Shown here in pieces: positions 25,766 through 33,973 of a stretch of 64,000 bases of DNA (its first letter is position 1; the number at the start of each line of letters is the position of its first letter). Under the pieces are notes generated by a model. The model worked only from the letters and a program-made list of their open reading frames with translations. It was not told the DNA's origin and searched no databases. The DNA lies in NCBI GenBank assembly GCA_019694155.1, contig JAIBCN010000019.1, positions 52,363 through 116,362 on the forward strand, given 5' to 3'. Source of the stretch: Vicinamibacteria bacterium (lineage in GTDB: Bacteria; Acidobacteriota; Vicinamibacteria; Fen-336; JAGNNV01). A program made the translations under genes and the position numbers.

Positions 25766-25781
25766 TGGTCTCTCGCTTGCT
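25766..25781 (+). promoter_or_regulatory. Candidate sigma-54 (-24/-12) promoter of the subtilase operon
   Basis: TGG at 25766-25768 and TTGCT at 25777-25781 place the GG and GC dinucleotides exactly 12 bp apart, as sigma-54 promoters require; the CAC after the GG is not conserved. Initiation would fall near 25792, 13 nt before the first ATG. The NtrC-type gene next door supports it. Confidence 0.45.
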
Positions 25782-25804
25782 CCTATTCGGACCGAAAGAG
25801 CAAG

Positions 25805-26866
25805 ATGATGAAAGCCACCACCGCCGCCCTCCTCCTCAGCCTGAACCTGACGGTCACTGCCAGCCAACCGAGCCCGGTGGAGTTCGATCAGCCGGCGTCG
25901 ATCCAGTCCGTCAAGGTCGCAAGCGCCGCGCGCTCCCTCGACGTGCAGCGGATGGGCCTCACCGGCAAGGGCGTGACCGTGGCGATCATCGACACCGGCG
26001 TCGACTCCTCCCACCCCGACCTTCAGGGCGTCGTCATTGACGAGGCCTGCTTCGCCCTCGACTCGAATGGCCGGCCGGCCTGCCCGAACGGAAAGTCCCA
26101 GCAGTCGGGCGAAGGTTCGGCGCAGGACGACAACGGCCACGGCACCCACATCGCGGGAATCATCGCCGGCCGCGGCAAGACGGCGCCCGAGGGCCTCGCC
26201 CCGAACGCGAAGATCGTGGCCATCAAGGTGGCGGCGGCCGACGGTTCGACTTCCGCTTCCGCCATGATCGCGGCCCTCAACTACATCATCAAGTCGCGCC
26301 CCGACGTTCAGGTCATCAACATGAGCCTGGGCACCTCCGCGACCTACGAGGGCGTGTGCGACGCCGCCTCCCCGGTGAACGCGGCCTTCGCGAAGGCGGG
26401 CCAGGCGCTGCGCGGCCGCGGTGTCGTGATCGTCGCCGCCGCCGGAAACGAAGGACTCACGAGCCGCATTTCCGCCCCCGCCTGCGTCACCGGCTTCCTC
26501 TCGGTGGGCGCCGTCTACTCGGAGAAGGGCTCGATCAGCGCCAACGGCTGCACCGATCTGAAGACTGCCGCGGACCGCGTCGCCTGCTTCTCCAACAGCA
26601 GCGTGAACCTCGACATCCTGGCGCCGGGCGCGGGCATCGTGTCATCGGACATGGGCGGCGGCAAGGCGAACCGCTCCGGCACCTCGCAGGCGGCGGCGGT
26701 GGTTTCGGGAGCGGTGGCGCTGCTGCTCGAAAGCGCCCCCCAGGCGGGCAGCCGGATCGACGCGGCGCTGGTTCACTCGGGCGCTTCGATCACCGACATC
26801 CGCAACGGCCGCGTGACCCCCCGCCTCGACACGCGCGCCGCCCTCACCGATCTGGACGCGAACTAA
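25805..26866 (+). CDS. Secreted subtilisin-like serine protease (S8)
   Basis: 353 aa (the ATG at 25808 is equally possible). A signal peptide (about residues 1-20) is followed, after only about 30 residues, by the catalytic domain, so there is little or no I9 prodomain. The complete triad is visible: Asp in VAIIDTGVDSSHPDL, His in DDNGHGTHIAGIIAG, oxyanion Asn in AAAGNEG and Ser in RSGTSQAAAVVSGAV. Several Cys pairs suggest disulfides. The protein should act outside the cytoplasm. It is the first gene of a two-gene operon with a kinase-like protein and is probably driven by the sigma-54-type promoter upstream. Confidence 0.92.
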   Translation: MMKATTAALLLSLNLTVTASQPSPVEFDQPASIQSVKVASAARSLDVQRMGLTGKGVTVAIIDTGVDSSHPDLQGVVIDEACFALDSNGRPACPNGKSQQSGEGSAQDDNGHGTHIAGIIAGRGKTAPEGLAPNAKIVAIKVAAADGSTSASAMIAALNYIIKSRPDVQVINMSLGTSATYEGVCDAASPVNAAFAKAGQALRGRGVVIVAAAGNEGLTSRISAPACVTGFLSVGAVYSEKGSISANGCTDLKTAADRVACFSNSSVNLDILAPGAGIVSSDMGGGKANRSGTSQAAAVVSGAVALLLESAPQAGSRIDAALVHSGASITDIRNGRVTPRLDTRAALTDLDAN

Positions 26867-26889
26867 CCAAAGGAAGACCGGAGAACATC

Positions 26890-27801
26890 ATGGCCACATT
26901 CATCGCCACCCTCCAGACCCCGCGGCCGCGAAGCCCGCGATCCACCCGCCTCTCGCCTCACCGGCGCCTTCTGAGCCGCGCGGCCGTCAACACGGACGCC
27001 GGCTTCACGACCGATCGCAAAGGGCACGCCGACGACAACCGGCCGATCTCCCTGCTGGATGAAGCCCGTCGAAGGCTGAAGAGCAACATGCTCGCGAACA
27101 TCGAGCTTCTCCGGCTGGTCGAAGAGGACGCCGCGTCCGCCTTCGCCGAGGCGGCGCTCAGCGAGATGGAAGACCGCCTCCAGTCGATGGCCGCCCTTCA
27201 CAAGGCCCGCTGCCGCGCGGGCGACTTCGACCGGATCGACCTGGCCGTGTACCTGCGTCAGGCCGCCGCTCTCCGAAACTCACCGCCGCGCTCGTCCCTG
27301 CCCGGGGGCTGGGTAGCGGAGCCGGGCGGAGGCCTGGTATGGATGCGCGATGAAGATGATGGCCCGGGGACGAACCGGCGATTCGGCGATCTGGAGACGG
27401 CGCTCGCCGAGACGCCCGCTCATTGGCGGCCTCTCGCCCGTCTCGCAGCGTACGCCTGCGCGATCGTGGCGCCGCCCTGGATCTTCCGCTGGGTCGCGCC
27501 GCCGTCCGCAACGACCGGTCGAAGCCGCGCCGCACGGCCCGGAGAAGTCGCGATACGGATCCGGGTCACGGAGGGCGTGGCCGTCGAGGTGTCGATGTCG
27601 GATTCCGGCCCCGGACTCCCCGATGTGTTCGAAGGGACGGCGCAGCGCGCCCTGAGCCTGGAACTCGTCTCCGTGCTCGCCCGCCTGGTCCAGGGAAGCC
27701 TGGGCGGAGAGGCCGGGCCGGAAGCCGTCTTCGACGTGGCGTTCCTTCCGAGCCGCAACACCCAAGGGGCAACCGCACCCATGGCGCGCGCCGTCGCCTG
27801 A
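26890..27801 (+). CDS. Pseudo-histidine kinase related to the HisKA_2 family
   Basis: 303 aa, ATG at 26890 with GGAG 6 nt upstream, 23 nt after the subtilase stop. The DHp-like region aligns with the neighbouring HisKA_2 kinases (LEDRLQSMAALH-type helix, FDRIDLAVYLRQAAAL), but their EVHHRVKNN box reads EARRRLKSN here, removing the phospho-acceptor His. In the ATPase part, the N-box (NELLTNSLKHAF in relatives) is replaced by an unrelated hydrophobic stretch, while a G1-like motif SDSGPGLP and the C-terminal SLELVSVLARLVQGSLGGE survive. No sensor domain is fused. It is not expected to autophosphorylate and may bind receivers or kinases as a regulator. Confidence 0.75.
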   Translation: MATFIATLQTPRPRSPRSTRLSPHRRLLSRAAVNTDAGFTTDRKGHADDNRPISLLDEARRRLKSNMLANIELLRLVEEDAASAFAEAALSEMEDRLQSMAALHKARCRAGDFDRIDLAVYLRQAAALRNSPPRSSLPGGWVAEPGGGLVWMRDEDDGPGTNRRFGDLETALAETPAHWRPLARLAAYACAIVAPPWIFRWVAPPSATTGRSRAARPGEVAIRIRVTEGVAVEVSMSDSGPGLPDVFEGTAQRALSLELVSVLARLVQGSLGGEAGPEAVFDVAFLPSRNTQGATAPMARAVA

Positions 27802-27826
27802 ACCGTCCCTGAACCTCCGCCCCCCC

Positions 27827-27861
27827 GTCCCGAATGCGTCCGGGACGAGAGGCCTTAGACT
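27827..27861 (+). promoter_or_regulatory. Hairpin followed by a TAGACT promoter box
   Basis: In the 78-nt gap, GTCCCG/CGGGAC (27827-27832 and 27841-27846, 8-nt loop) may terminate the subtilase operon. TAGACT at 27856-27861 is a -10-like box; the predicted start gives a ~12-nt leader holding GGAGG before the GTG at 27880. The same TAGACT precedes two other kinase genes (36647, 39696). Confidence 0.4.
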
Positions 27862-27879
27862 TATCCACACGGAGGTTCA

Positions 27880-30660
27880 GTGACCACAGCAACCATCCTC
27901 ATCGTCGAAGACGAAGGGATCATCGCCCGCGACATCCGCCAGCAGCTGGTGGAGTTGGGGTACGAGGTGGTTGGAGACACGCCGACCGGCGAGGAGGCCC
28001 TGACCCTCACGGCCGAGCTCAAGCCGACGCTGGTCCTGATGGATATCCATCTGGCCGGGAAGATGGACGGCATCGAGGCGGCCCAGGCCATCAGGAAGCA
28101 GTTCGGCACTCCCGTGGTGTTCCTCACCGCTTTCGCGGGTGCGGAAACCCTCGAACGCGCCAAGCTCACCGAGCCCTTCGGCTACATCATCAAGCCCTTC
28201 GACGAGCGGTATCTGCACACCGTCATCGAGATGGCGCTCTACAAGCATCGGGCGGAGACCCACCTGCGCCGCGCCTACGACGAGCAGGCCACCATCCTGC
28301 GAACCGCCCTCGATGCTTTCTTCATGGCCGACTGGCAGGGACGCCTGCTGGACGTGAACGAGTCGAGTTGCGCCCTGCTCGGCTACACGCGGGAAGAGCT
28401 CCTCAAGATGTCGCTCACCGACTTCGACGCGTCTCCCGACAAGGAGCGCATCGTCGGCCTCGAAGGTCTGAAGCAGCCCGCCCCCGCGCGCTTCGAGCGG
28501 GCGTTCCGCTGCAAAGACGGCCGCACCATTTTCGTGGAGCTTTCCGTCAACTACCTTCCGCATTCCGGGGGCCGGATCTTCTGCTTCGCGCGCGACGTCA
28601 CCGAACGCAAGGCGGCGCAGGACGAGCTGACGCGACTCAACGAAGAGCTCGAGGTCCGGGTCGCGGTGCGGACGCAGGACCTCGAGGAGGCGCGCCTGGA
28701 CGCGGAGAACGCCAACAAGGCGAAGGCGGATTTCCTAGCCACCATGACCCACGAGTTGCGCACGCCCCTGAACGGCGTGATCGGCACCCTCGATGTCCTG
28801 AAGCAGACCACGATGGAAAGCCACCAGATGGAGATGCTCGACCTGGTGAGCGAATCCGCGGCTTCCCTTCTCGGCATCGTGGACGACATCCTCGACTTCT
28901 CCAAGATCGAGGCCGGGCGGCTCGGCGTGGAAAGCCTGCCCCTCAACCCGCAGATCGAAGTCGAGAAGGCGGCCTCGGTGCTCGCGCCGATGGCCGAGAA
29001 GATGGATGTCGAGCTCGCTCTCTTCGTCGACCCGAAAATCCCCGCGCGGGTGCTCGGCGACGCCGTAAGGCTGCGCCAGGTGCTCCTCAATCTGACCAAC
29101 AACGCGATCAAGTTCTCGAGCAAGGTGGATCGCGCGAGCCGGGTCTCCCTCCGCGCCGTCCTCGTCGAGCAGGCGAAGGGCGAAGCCGCGGTGGAGTTCG
29201 AGGTGAGCGACAACGGAATCGGCATGGACCAGGAGACGATCGCCTCCCTCTTCCAGCCGTTCACGCAAGGGGACGCCTCCATCTCGCGGCGCTTCGGAGG
29301 CACCGGCCTCGGCCTCGCGATCTCCCGGAACCTCGTCGAGCTCATGGGCGGCCGCATTCAGGTGGCAAGCGTTCCCGCCCAGGGCTCTACCTTCCGGGTC
29401 CGCATTCCGTTCGCCCTCCCGAAGGACCGGCCGGCCGACTCTCCCGAGGCATCCGAGATCGCCGGTCTGTCCTGCCTCCTGATCGGCCCGCCGGAAGTTC
29501 TCCAGTCCGACCTCGGCGCCTACCTGGAATCCGCGGGCGCCGCCGCCGATCGCGTTCCCAACCTCGAGGCGGCGAAGCGTTTCGCCGAACTGCATCCCCG
29601 CGGTCCGCAGGTATGGATCACCGACCTGATGGACGGGTCGCCCTCTCCGGAAAGCCTGCAGGCGCTCCAGGCAGCGAAGCCCGAGGCCGGGATCCGCTTC
29701 CTGCTCATCGACCGGGGGCGGCGGCAGCGGCTGCGGCCGGTGGCGAGCGGCGTCTTCGTGATCTCCGCTCACCTGCTGAAGCGCGATGCCTTCCTCAACG
29801 CCGTGGCCTGCGCCGCGGGGCGCGTGGAGATGGAGACCGCCACCACCCCGGTGACCATAAAGCGCACGCCTCTGCCCGTGCCCTCCCGGGAGGCGGCGAT
29901 CGAAGCCCGCCAGCTGGTCCTCGTCGCCGAGGACAACGAGATCAACCAGAAGGTGATCCTCCGCCAGCTCGGCCTCCTCGGTTACGCGGCCGATGTCGCC
30001 CCGGGAGGCCGGGAGGCGCTCGAGATGTGGCGCACCGGCGACTACTCGCTTCTCCTCGCCGATCTTCATATGCCGGGGATGGACGGCTACCAGCTCACCG
30101 CCGCCATCCGCGTCCAGGAGGGGGCCGAGCAGCACGCTGTCATCATCGCCCTCACCGCCGATGTCCTGAAGGGCGGCGCGCAGCAGTGCCGCGACGCCGG
30201 GCTCGACGACTACCTGTGCAAGCCCGCGCGCCTGTCCGAAGTCAAGGCGATGATCGAGAAGTGGATGCCCCGCAAGCCGCAGGCCTCCGTGCCCGCTCCC
30301 AGGGACGCGGGAGAGAAGACCGCCGACGCGGGGCCTCCTGTCGACATCGCCGTGCTCGAGGAACTGGTGGGACGGGACCCGGACGTCATCCTCGAATTCC
30401 TGCGAGCGTTCTGGATCAGCACGGCGAAGACCGTCTCGGAGATCGTGGCGGCGAGCGAAGCCCGTGACGCGGCGAAGGTCGCGGACCTCGCCCACAAGCT
30501 CAAGGCTCCGGCGCGGTCGGTGGGCGCGCTCCGCCTTGCCCAGGTGTGCGCCGACCTGCAGCAGTCGGCCGCCATCGCGGACTTCGAGGCGCTCGGCGGC
30601 CTCCTTCCGCGCCTCGAGGCGGAGAAAACCGGCGTCGAGGAGTACCTGCGCACGGCGTAG
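27880..30660 (+). CDS. Hybrid kinase: receiver, PAS, HisKA, HATPase, pseudo-receiver, receiver, HPt
   Basis: 926 aa, GTG start with GGAGG 4 nt upstream. Receiver (1-125; IVEDEGII, LMDIHLAG, LTAFA, IKPFDE), PAS (about 140-245, ending in RDVTERK), coiled coil, HisKA (MTHELRTPLNGV, His about 290), HATPase_c (NNAIKFSS, DNGIGMD, GTGLGLAIS). A receiver-like domain without acidic pair or phospho-Asp follows (about 530-650), then a full receiver (about 685-805; VAEDNEIN, ADLHMPGMDG, LTADV, CKPAR) and an HPt domain with DLAHKLKAPARSVG. This is a complete BarA/ArcB-style phosphorelay in one protein. The gene after it (11-nt gap) encodes a receiver-EAL output protein, a plausible target. Confidence 0.93.
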   Translation: MTTATILIVEDEGIIARDIRQQLVELGYEVVGDTPTGEEALTLTAELKPTLVLMDIHLAGKMDGIEAAQAIRKQFGTPVVFLTAFAGAETLERAKLTEPFGYIIKPFDERYLHTVIEMALYKHRAETHLRRAYDEQATILRTALDAFFMADWQGRLLDVNESSCALLGYTREELLKMSLTDFDASPDKERIVGLEGLKQPAPARFERAFRCKDGRTIFVELSVNYLPHSGGRIFCFARDVTERKAAQDELTRLNEELEVRVAVRTQDLEEARLDAENANKAKADFLATMTHELRTPLNGVIGTLDVLKQTTMESHQMEMLDLVSESAASLLGIVDDILDFSKIEAGRLGVESLPLNPQIEVEKAASVLAPMAEKMDVELALFVDPKIPARVLGDAVRLRQVLLNLTNNAIKFSSKVDRASRVSLRAVLVEQAKGEAAVEFEVSDNGIGMDQETIASLFQPFTQGDASISRRFGGTGLGLAISRNLVELMGGRIQVASVPAQGSTFRVRIPFALPKDRPADSPEASEIAGLSCLLIGPPEVLQSDLGAYLESAGAAADRVPNLEAAKRFAELHPRGPQVWITDLMDGSPSPESLQALQAAKPEAGIRFLLIDRGRRQRLRPVASGVFVISAHLLKRDAFLNAVACAAGRVEMETATTPVTIKRTPLPVPSREAAIEARQLVLVAEDNEINQKVILRQLGLLGYAADVAPGGREALEMWRTGDYSLLLADLHMPGMDGYQLTAAIRVQEGAEQHAVIIALTADVLKGGAQQCRDAGLDDYLCKPARLSEVKAMIEKWMPRKPQASVPAPRDAGEKTADAGPPVDIAVLEELVGRDPDVILEFLRAFWISTAKTVSEIVAASEARDAAKVADLAHKLKAPARSVGALRLAQVCADLQQSAAIADFEALGGLLPRLEAEKTGVEEYLRTA

Positions 30661-30671
30661 GAGCCAGGCTC

Positions 30672-31880
30672 TTGGAGAGGTCAGGGGTCCGGATACTGCT
30701 GCTCGACGACGAGCCCTTCATCCTCAAGCTGCACGCTCACATGCTGAAGGAGATGGGCTTCGTCTCCATCCGCGCTTTCGAGAGCGGGGCGCTCGCCCTG
30801 GCCGACGTGGACGCGGGTCACGTGCCCGATCTCGTGCTCCTCGACCTCTCGATGCCGGAGATGGACGGCATCGAGTTCATCCGTCACATGGTGAAGCGGA
30901 GCTTCGCGGGGCGCCTGATCCTCATCAGCGGCGAGGACGAGCGGCTGCTGCAGACGGCGGAGCGTCTGGTGCGGGCCCACGGAATCGACATCCTGGGCCA
31001 CCTCGCCAAGCCGGTCAAGCCGGCGATCCTCCGCGGCCTGCTCGACTCGTGGGAACAGCGAACGAGCTTCACGCCGCGCGGGCCCGGCAAGGTGTACTCG
31101 GGCGAAGAACTGCGCAAGGCCATTCGAAACGGCGAGATCATCAACTACTACCAGCCCAAGATCTCGCTGCAGACCGGAGACCTCATCGGCGTCGAGAGCC
31201 TCGCGCGATGGCAGCACCCCGCGGACGGCATCATTCCCCCCGCCCGGTTCATCGGACTCGCCGAGCAGATCGGCGCGATCGACGAGCTGACCGGCGTCGT
31301 CTTCCACAAAGCCCTCGTCGACATGCGCGCGCTCGAAGAGCGCGGCCTCCCGCTCCCCTTCGCGGTCAACCTGGCCGTGACCACCCTCAACAGCGTGGAG
31401 TTCGCGGATTTCGCGGCCGGAGAGACCATGCGCCTCTCCGTGTCGCCGGCGAACGTGATGATCGAGGTCACGGAGAGCCAGCTCATCGCCGATCAGCGGG
31501 CGCCCCTCGATGTGCTCACCCGCCTGCGCCTCATGCGCTTCAAGCTGTCGATCGATGACTTCGGCACGGGGTACTCCTCGCTCTCGCAGCTGCGCAACAT
31601 CCCCTTCGACGAACTCAAGATCGACCAGAGCTTCGTCCACCGGGCGAGCGCCGACCCTGCCGCGCGCGCGATGTACGACGCCTCCCTCGGGCTCGCGAAA
31701 CAGCTTCACATCAAGACGGTGGCCGAAGGCGTCGAGGATCGCGCCGATCTCGAAATGGTGAAGGGCAGCGGCTGCGACTCCGCCCAGGGATACTTCATCG
31801 CGCGTCCCATGCCCGCAAGCGCGCTCCCCGGGTGGGCGGAAGGCTGGCGCGACCGGGCGAAGACCCTCTTCCGGGCCTGA
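30672..31880 (+). CDS. Receiver-EAL c-di-GMP phosphodiesterase
   Basis: 402 aa from a TTG at 30672 with GGAG 8 nt upstream; an earlier ATG would overlap the preceding kinase deeply. Receiver (5-120; ILLLDDEPFI, LVLLDLSMPEMDG, LISGED, LAKPVK) followed by an EAL domain (about 145-390). The signature EAL is ESL (GVESLARW), but other metal and catalytic positions are kept: EVTESQL, SIDDFGTGYSS, ELKIDQSFV, TVAEGVED and AQGYFIARP, so activity is likely. It would hydrolyse c-di-GMP to pGpG under control of phosphorylation, and the upstream HPt-containing hybrid kinase is the likely donor. Confidence 0.9.
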   Translation: MERSGVRILLLDDEPFILKLHAHMLKEMGFVSIRAFESGALALADVDAGHVPDLVLLDLSMPEMDGIEFIRHMVKRSFAGRLILISGEDERLLQTAERLVRAHGIDILGHLAKPVKPAILRGLLDSWEQRTSFTPRGPGKVYSGEELRKAIRNGEIINYYQPKISLQTGDLIGVESLARWQHPADGIIPPARFIGLAEQIGAIDELTGVVFHKALVDMRALEERGLPLPFAVNLAVTTLNSVEFADFAAGETMRLSVSPANVMIEVTESQLIADQRAPLDVLTRLRLMRFKLSIDDFGTGYSSLSQLRNIPFDELKIDQSFVHRASADPAARAMYDASLGLAKQLHIKTVAEGVEDRADLEMVKGSGCDSAQGYFIARPMPASALPGWAEGWRDRAKTLFRA

Positions 31881-31893
31881 CCCTGGGGCCTGA

Positions 31894-33834
31894 TCAGCGC
31901 GGCGAAGCGCCCGGGGCCGGACGGTCGAGCGCTTCCCTCACCCGGCGGCAGAGCAGGTCTCCGGTGAACGGCTTCTCGATCAACATGATGCCCTCGGCGA
32001 GCACACCGTGGTGCGACAGGGCGCCGTCGGTGTAACCCGACATGTAGAGCACGGGGAGCGAGGGCCGGACCTGGGAGAGAGCGGCGGCGAGCTCCGCTCC
32101 CCCCATGTTCGGCATGACGACATCGGTGAGCAGCAGATCGACCGGGCCCGGGTGAGCGCGCGCCACGGCCAGGGCCTCGCGGCCGTCGGCTGCGGCGAGA
32201 ACCTTGTAGCCGCGCTCCAGGAGCGTCTCCTGGATGACCTCCCTCAGGGAGTCGGTGTCCTCGGCGAGCAGGATCGTCTCCGTGCCCCGCGGCGTCTCGC
32301 CCGAAGGCGGCGCCTCCGGCTGCAGATTCGCGTTCGGCCGGTCCACTCTCGGCAGGTAGATCCGGAACGTGGTGCCGCGGCCGGGCTCGGAATAGACCCA
32401 GACATTGCCGCCGCTCTGCTTCACGATGCCGTAGACGGTGGCGAGGCCGAGCCCCGTGCCCTGCCCCTCGGGCTTCGTGGTGAAGAAAGGGTCGAAAGCC
32501 TTGGCCTGGATCTCGGGCGTCATCCCGATGCCGGTGTCGGAAACCGCGAACAGGACATAGCGCCCGGCGACCGTGCCGGGATGCTGCATGGCGTAATCCT
32601 CGTCGAGGTCCACGTTGCGCGTCTCGAGAGTGAGCGTCCCGCCGCGAGGCATGGCGTCGCGGGCGTTGACGGCCAGGTTGAGCACGATCTGCTCGATCTG
32701 GCCCGGATCGGCGTGGATGGTTCCAAGGCCCACGGCGGGCTTGAGCACCACCGAGATGTTCTCCCCGATCAGGCGGCCGAGCATCTTGTGGGTGTCGGCC
32801 ACGATCACGTTCAGGTCCACCGGCCGCGGCTGCATGACCTGCTTGCGGCTGAAGGCGAGGAGCTGCCGGGTGAGGCCGGCCGCCCGGTTCGCCGCCTTGA
32901 GGATCTGGTCGAGCCGGGGCCTCGCGGGATGAGCGGCGTCGATCTGACGCTGCGCCATCTCGCAATAGCCCGTGATCACGGCGAGGATGTTGTTGAAGTC
33001 ATGGGCCACACCTCCCGCGAGCTGCCCGATGGCCTCGACCTTCTGGGACTGGAACAGGGCGGTTTCCGCGTGCCGGCGGGCGGAAGCATCGGTGTGAAAG
33101 AAAAGGAAGTGGGTCACCTCGCCGACCGAGTTGCGCACGGGGGAGAGCGCGAGGTCATCCCAGAAGGGCGAGCCGTCCTTGCGGTACATGAGCAGGCTCA
33201 CCTGGCACTCGCGCTGCTCCTGGATGGCGCGGCGGACCTCGGCGCTCGCCAGGGGGTCGGTGTCCTTCCCCTCTACGAACCAGGCGCTTTGCCCCATCGC
33301 TTCGGCCGCGCTGTACCCGGTGATCTTCTCGAACGCGGCGTTGCACATGGTGATGGGAAGCAGCGGTTCGTGAGTGTCCGCCACCACGATGCCCACGTTG
33401 GCGCTGCCGATCGCCTGCTGGAGCAGCCGCGCCTCGCTCTCCGTGCGGTGCCGGTACACCGCCATCTCGATCGTGGTGGAAAGTTCGCGCTCGTCGAAAG
33501 GCTTGACGAGATACCCGTAGGGTTTCGCGGCCTTCGCGCGCTCGATGGTGCGCGCGTCGGCGTGCGCGGTCAGGAAGACGACGGGGACATCTCTCCGGCT
33601 GGTCAGCGTCCTCGCCGTCTCGATGCCGTCGATGGGGCCCTGGATCGTGATGTCCATGAACACGAGCGTCGGCGAAGTGGCCTCCGCGAGCGCCAGGGCA
33701 TCGGCCCCGTTCACGGCGATGCCCGTCACCACGTAGCCGAGATCCTCGAGGCGCTGACGCAGATCGAGAGCGATGATCGCCTCGTCTTCGACCAGGAGAA
33801 TTCGTGTCGCGGCAGAGGGGTCGTTCAGAACCAT
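31894..33834 (-). CDS. Hybrid kinase: receiver, LOV-like PAS without Cys, HisKA, HATPase, receiver
   Basis: 646 aa from the ATG at 33834, with GGAGG 5 nt upstream and a TATAAG box before that. Receiver (1-125; LVEDEAII, FMDITIQG, LTAHA, VKPFDE), a PAS domain (about 137-262) with LOV-type layout (MCNAAFEKITGY, YRKDGSPFWDD). The LOV cysteine position is Ala184 (GQSAWFVEG versus the canonical GRNCRFLQG), and flavin-binding Asn positions are changed, so it is not expected to be a blue-light sensor. HisKA with GGVAHDFNNILAVI (His278), HATPase_c (NARDAMPRGG, DTGIGM, GTGLGLATV), C-terminal receiver (LAEDTDSL, LTDVVMPNMGG, EKPFT). Confidence 0.92.
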   Translation of the reverse strand: MVLNDPSAATRILLVEDEAIIALDLRQRLEDLGYVVTGIAVNGADALALAEATSPTLVFMDITIQGPIDGIETARTLTSRRDVPVVFLTAHADARTIERAKAAKPYGYLVKPFDERELSTTIEMAVYRHRTESEARLLQQAIGSANVGIVVADTHEPLLPITMCNAAFEKITGYSAAEAMGQSAWFVEGKDTDPLASAEVRRAIQEQRECQVSLLMYRKDGSPFWDDLALSPVRNSVGEVTHFLFFHTDASARRHAETALFQSQKVEAIGQLAGGVAHDFNNILAVITGYCEMAQRQIDAAHPARPRLDQILKAANRAAGLTRQLLAFSRKQVMQPRPVDLNVIVADTHKMLGRLIGENISVVLKPAVGLGTIHADPGQIEQIVLNLAVNARDAMPRGGTLTLETRNVDLDEDYAMQHPGTVAGRYVLFAVSDTGIGMTPEIQAKAFDPFFTTKPEGQGTGLGLATVYGIVKQSGGNVWVYSEPGRGTTFRIYLPRVDRPNANLQPEAPPSGETPRGTETILLAEDTDSLREVIQETLLERGYKVLAAADGREALAVARAHPGPVDLLLTDVVMPNMGGAELAAALSQVRPSLPVLYMSGYTDGALSHHGVLAEGIMLIEKPFTGDLLCRRVREALDRPAPGASPR

Positions 33835-33973
33835 CGGGACCTCCACGGTCCTTATACCGGGGTTTCCACGAAGGTCCAACCGCCCGCCCGAGGCATCCCG
33901 CCCCCGGGGGACATCGCTAAGCTTGGCCCCCGCCGTTTCCTCCCCCATTTCTGATGAGGTCCAGAAAGCCCGC

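Noticed and set aside
28735..30495. 586-codon minus-strand open frame
   Set aside because: Antisense shadow of the hybrid kinase.
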